Source: Gemmatimonadota bacterium
Lineage (GTDB): Bacteria > Gemmatimonadota > Gemmatimonadetes > Longimicrobiales > Gaopeijiaceae
Direction: 5' to 3'
DNA length: 5,825 bases
Assembly (NCBI GenBank): GCA_030550695.1
Contig: JAUQOX010000182.1
Span: 1-5,825, forward strand
The notes beneath the pieces are model-generated. The model was not told the DNA's origin. It saw only the letters and a program-made list of their open reading frames with translations, and did not search any database. The number at the start of each line of letters is the position of its first letter. Position 1 is the stretch's first letter. Below, piece after piece: positions 5,614 through 5,825 of this stretch. The translations under genes were made by a program, and so were the position numbers.

Positions 5614-5825
5614 ATGAGGATCGTGGTCTTCGCGGCGGTGGGCTTTTTGGCGGGCCTCGGGGTGGGGACGATGACCAAGGCCCTCCAGGTCCGTGGAGCC
5701 GTTTTGGCAGAGGCCGCCAGCAAGCAAGCTGCAGCACAAACTGACGCCGAGAAGGCACAGCCGGAGCCTCCGCCTCACAGGGACCCGGGCCGGACGGGGA
5801 GCGATCTCCTCGCCGAGGATACCCT
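5614..5825 (+). CDS. Membrane-anchored protein after fliJ, N-terminus only (possible MotE/YlxF type)
   Basis: Only the first 70 codons are in the window; the frame is open to the right edge. The ATG at 5614 follows AAGGGGGA at 5603-5610 by three bases and lies ten bases after fliJ. Residues 2-20 (RIVVFAAVGFLAGLGVGTM) form one Gly/Ala-rich hydrophobic helix with a basic start, fitting a signal anchor or uncleaved membrane helix. Next comes an Ala/Gln-rich stretch and a low-complexity segment rich in Pro, Glu, His and Arg (about 51-63, around PEPPPHRDPGR), so the rest would lie outside the membrane on a flexible linker. Many flagellar operons carry a MotE/YlxF-type gene with one N-terminal helix, a linker, a coiled coil and an MgtE-N-like domain right after fliJ. 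That is my best guess, from position and architecture only. No diagnostic domain is visible, and a FliK-type or unrelated protein cannot be excluded. Confidence 0.75.
   Translation, partial: MRIVVFAAVGFLAGLGVGTMTKALQVRGAVLAEAASKQAAAQTDAEKAQPEPPPHRDPGRTGSDLLAEDT

Noticed and set aside
1..5825. CRISPR arrays, tRNA or rRNA genes, insertion sequences, virulence type III secretion
   Set aside because: No spaced repeats, cloverleaf, rRNA-like or transposase sequence was seen. The secretion genes are flagellar rather than injectisome because fliE, fliF and fliG accompany them.

Overview
The window is a GC-rich stretch of bacterial DNA (roughly two thirds G+C by eye, with strong G/C preference at third codon positions). 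It carries the early basal-body and export-ATPase part of a flagellar operon. Every gene reads on the + strand. They are packed with gaps of at most 18 bases or with short overlaps, so the whole window looks like the inside of one long transcript. No promoter, terminator, RNA gene, CRISPR array or mobile element is visible.

Layout from left to right: a small unrecognised gene (about 50-295, possibly beginning before the window); fliE (298-630), the MS-ring/rod adaptor; fliF (649-2133), the MS ring; fliG (2135-3175), the rotor protein of the C ring; fliH (about 3156-3815), the stator-like regulator of the export ATPase; fliI (3808-5145), the export ATPase; fliJ (5142-5603), its coiled-coil central stalk; and the first 70 codons of a membrane-anchored protein (from 5614). 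The last one sits where many flagellar operons carry a MotE/YlxF-type gene, but it is cut by the window end before any diagnostic domain.

The genes work together as follows. FliF forms the ring in the inner membrane, FliE joins it to the rod, and FliG sits on its cytoplasmic face and receives torque. FliH, FliI and FliJ form the peripheral ATPase that feeds rod, hook and filament proteins into the export gate inside the ring. The order fliE-F-G-H-I-J is the widespread conserved order. Catalytic and structural signatures are intact in FliI, FliG, FliF and FliE, so the cluster looks functional.

The organism cannot be fixed from this sequence. A GC-rich flagellated bacterium is certain. The style of FliG and the small gene before fliE weakly recall Gemmatimonadota or a related deep lineage, but this is an impression from memory, not a result. 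I do not see a new biological system here. The points most worth checking are the small gene upstream of fliE, the tryptophan-rich FliH N-terminus, the compact FliF, a run of nine G inside fliF, and the truncated last gene.
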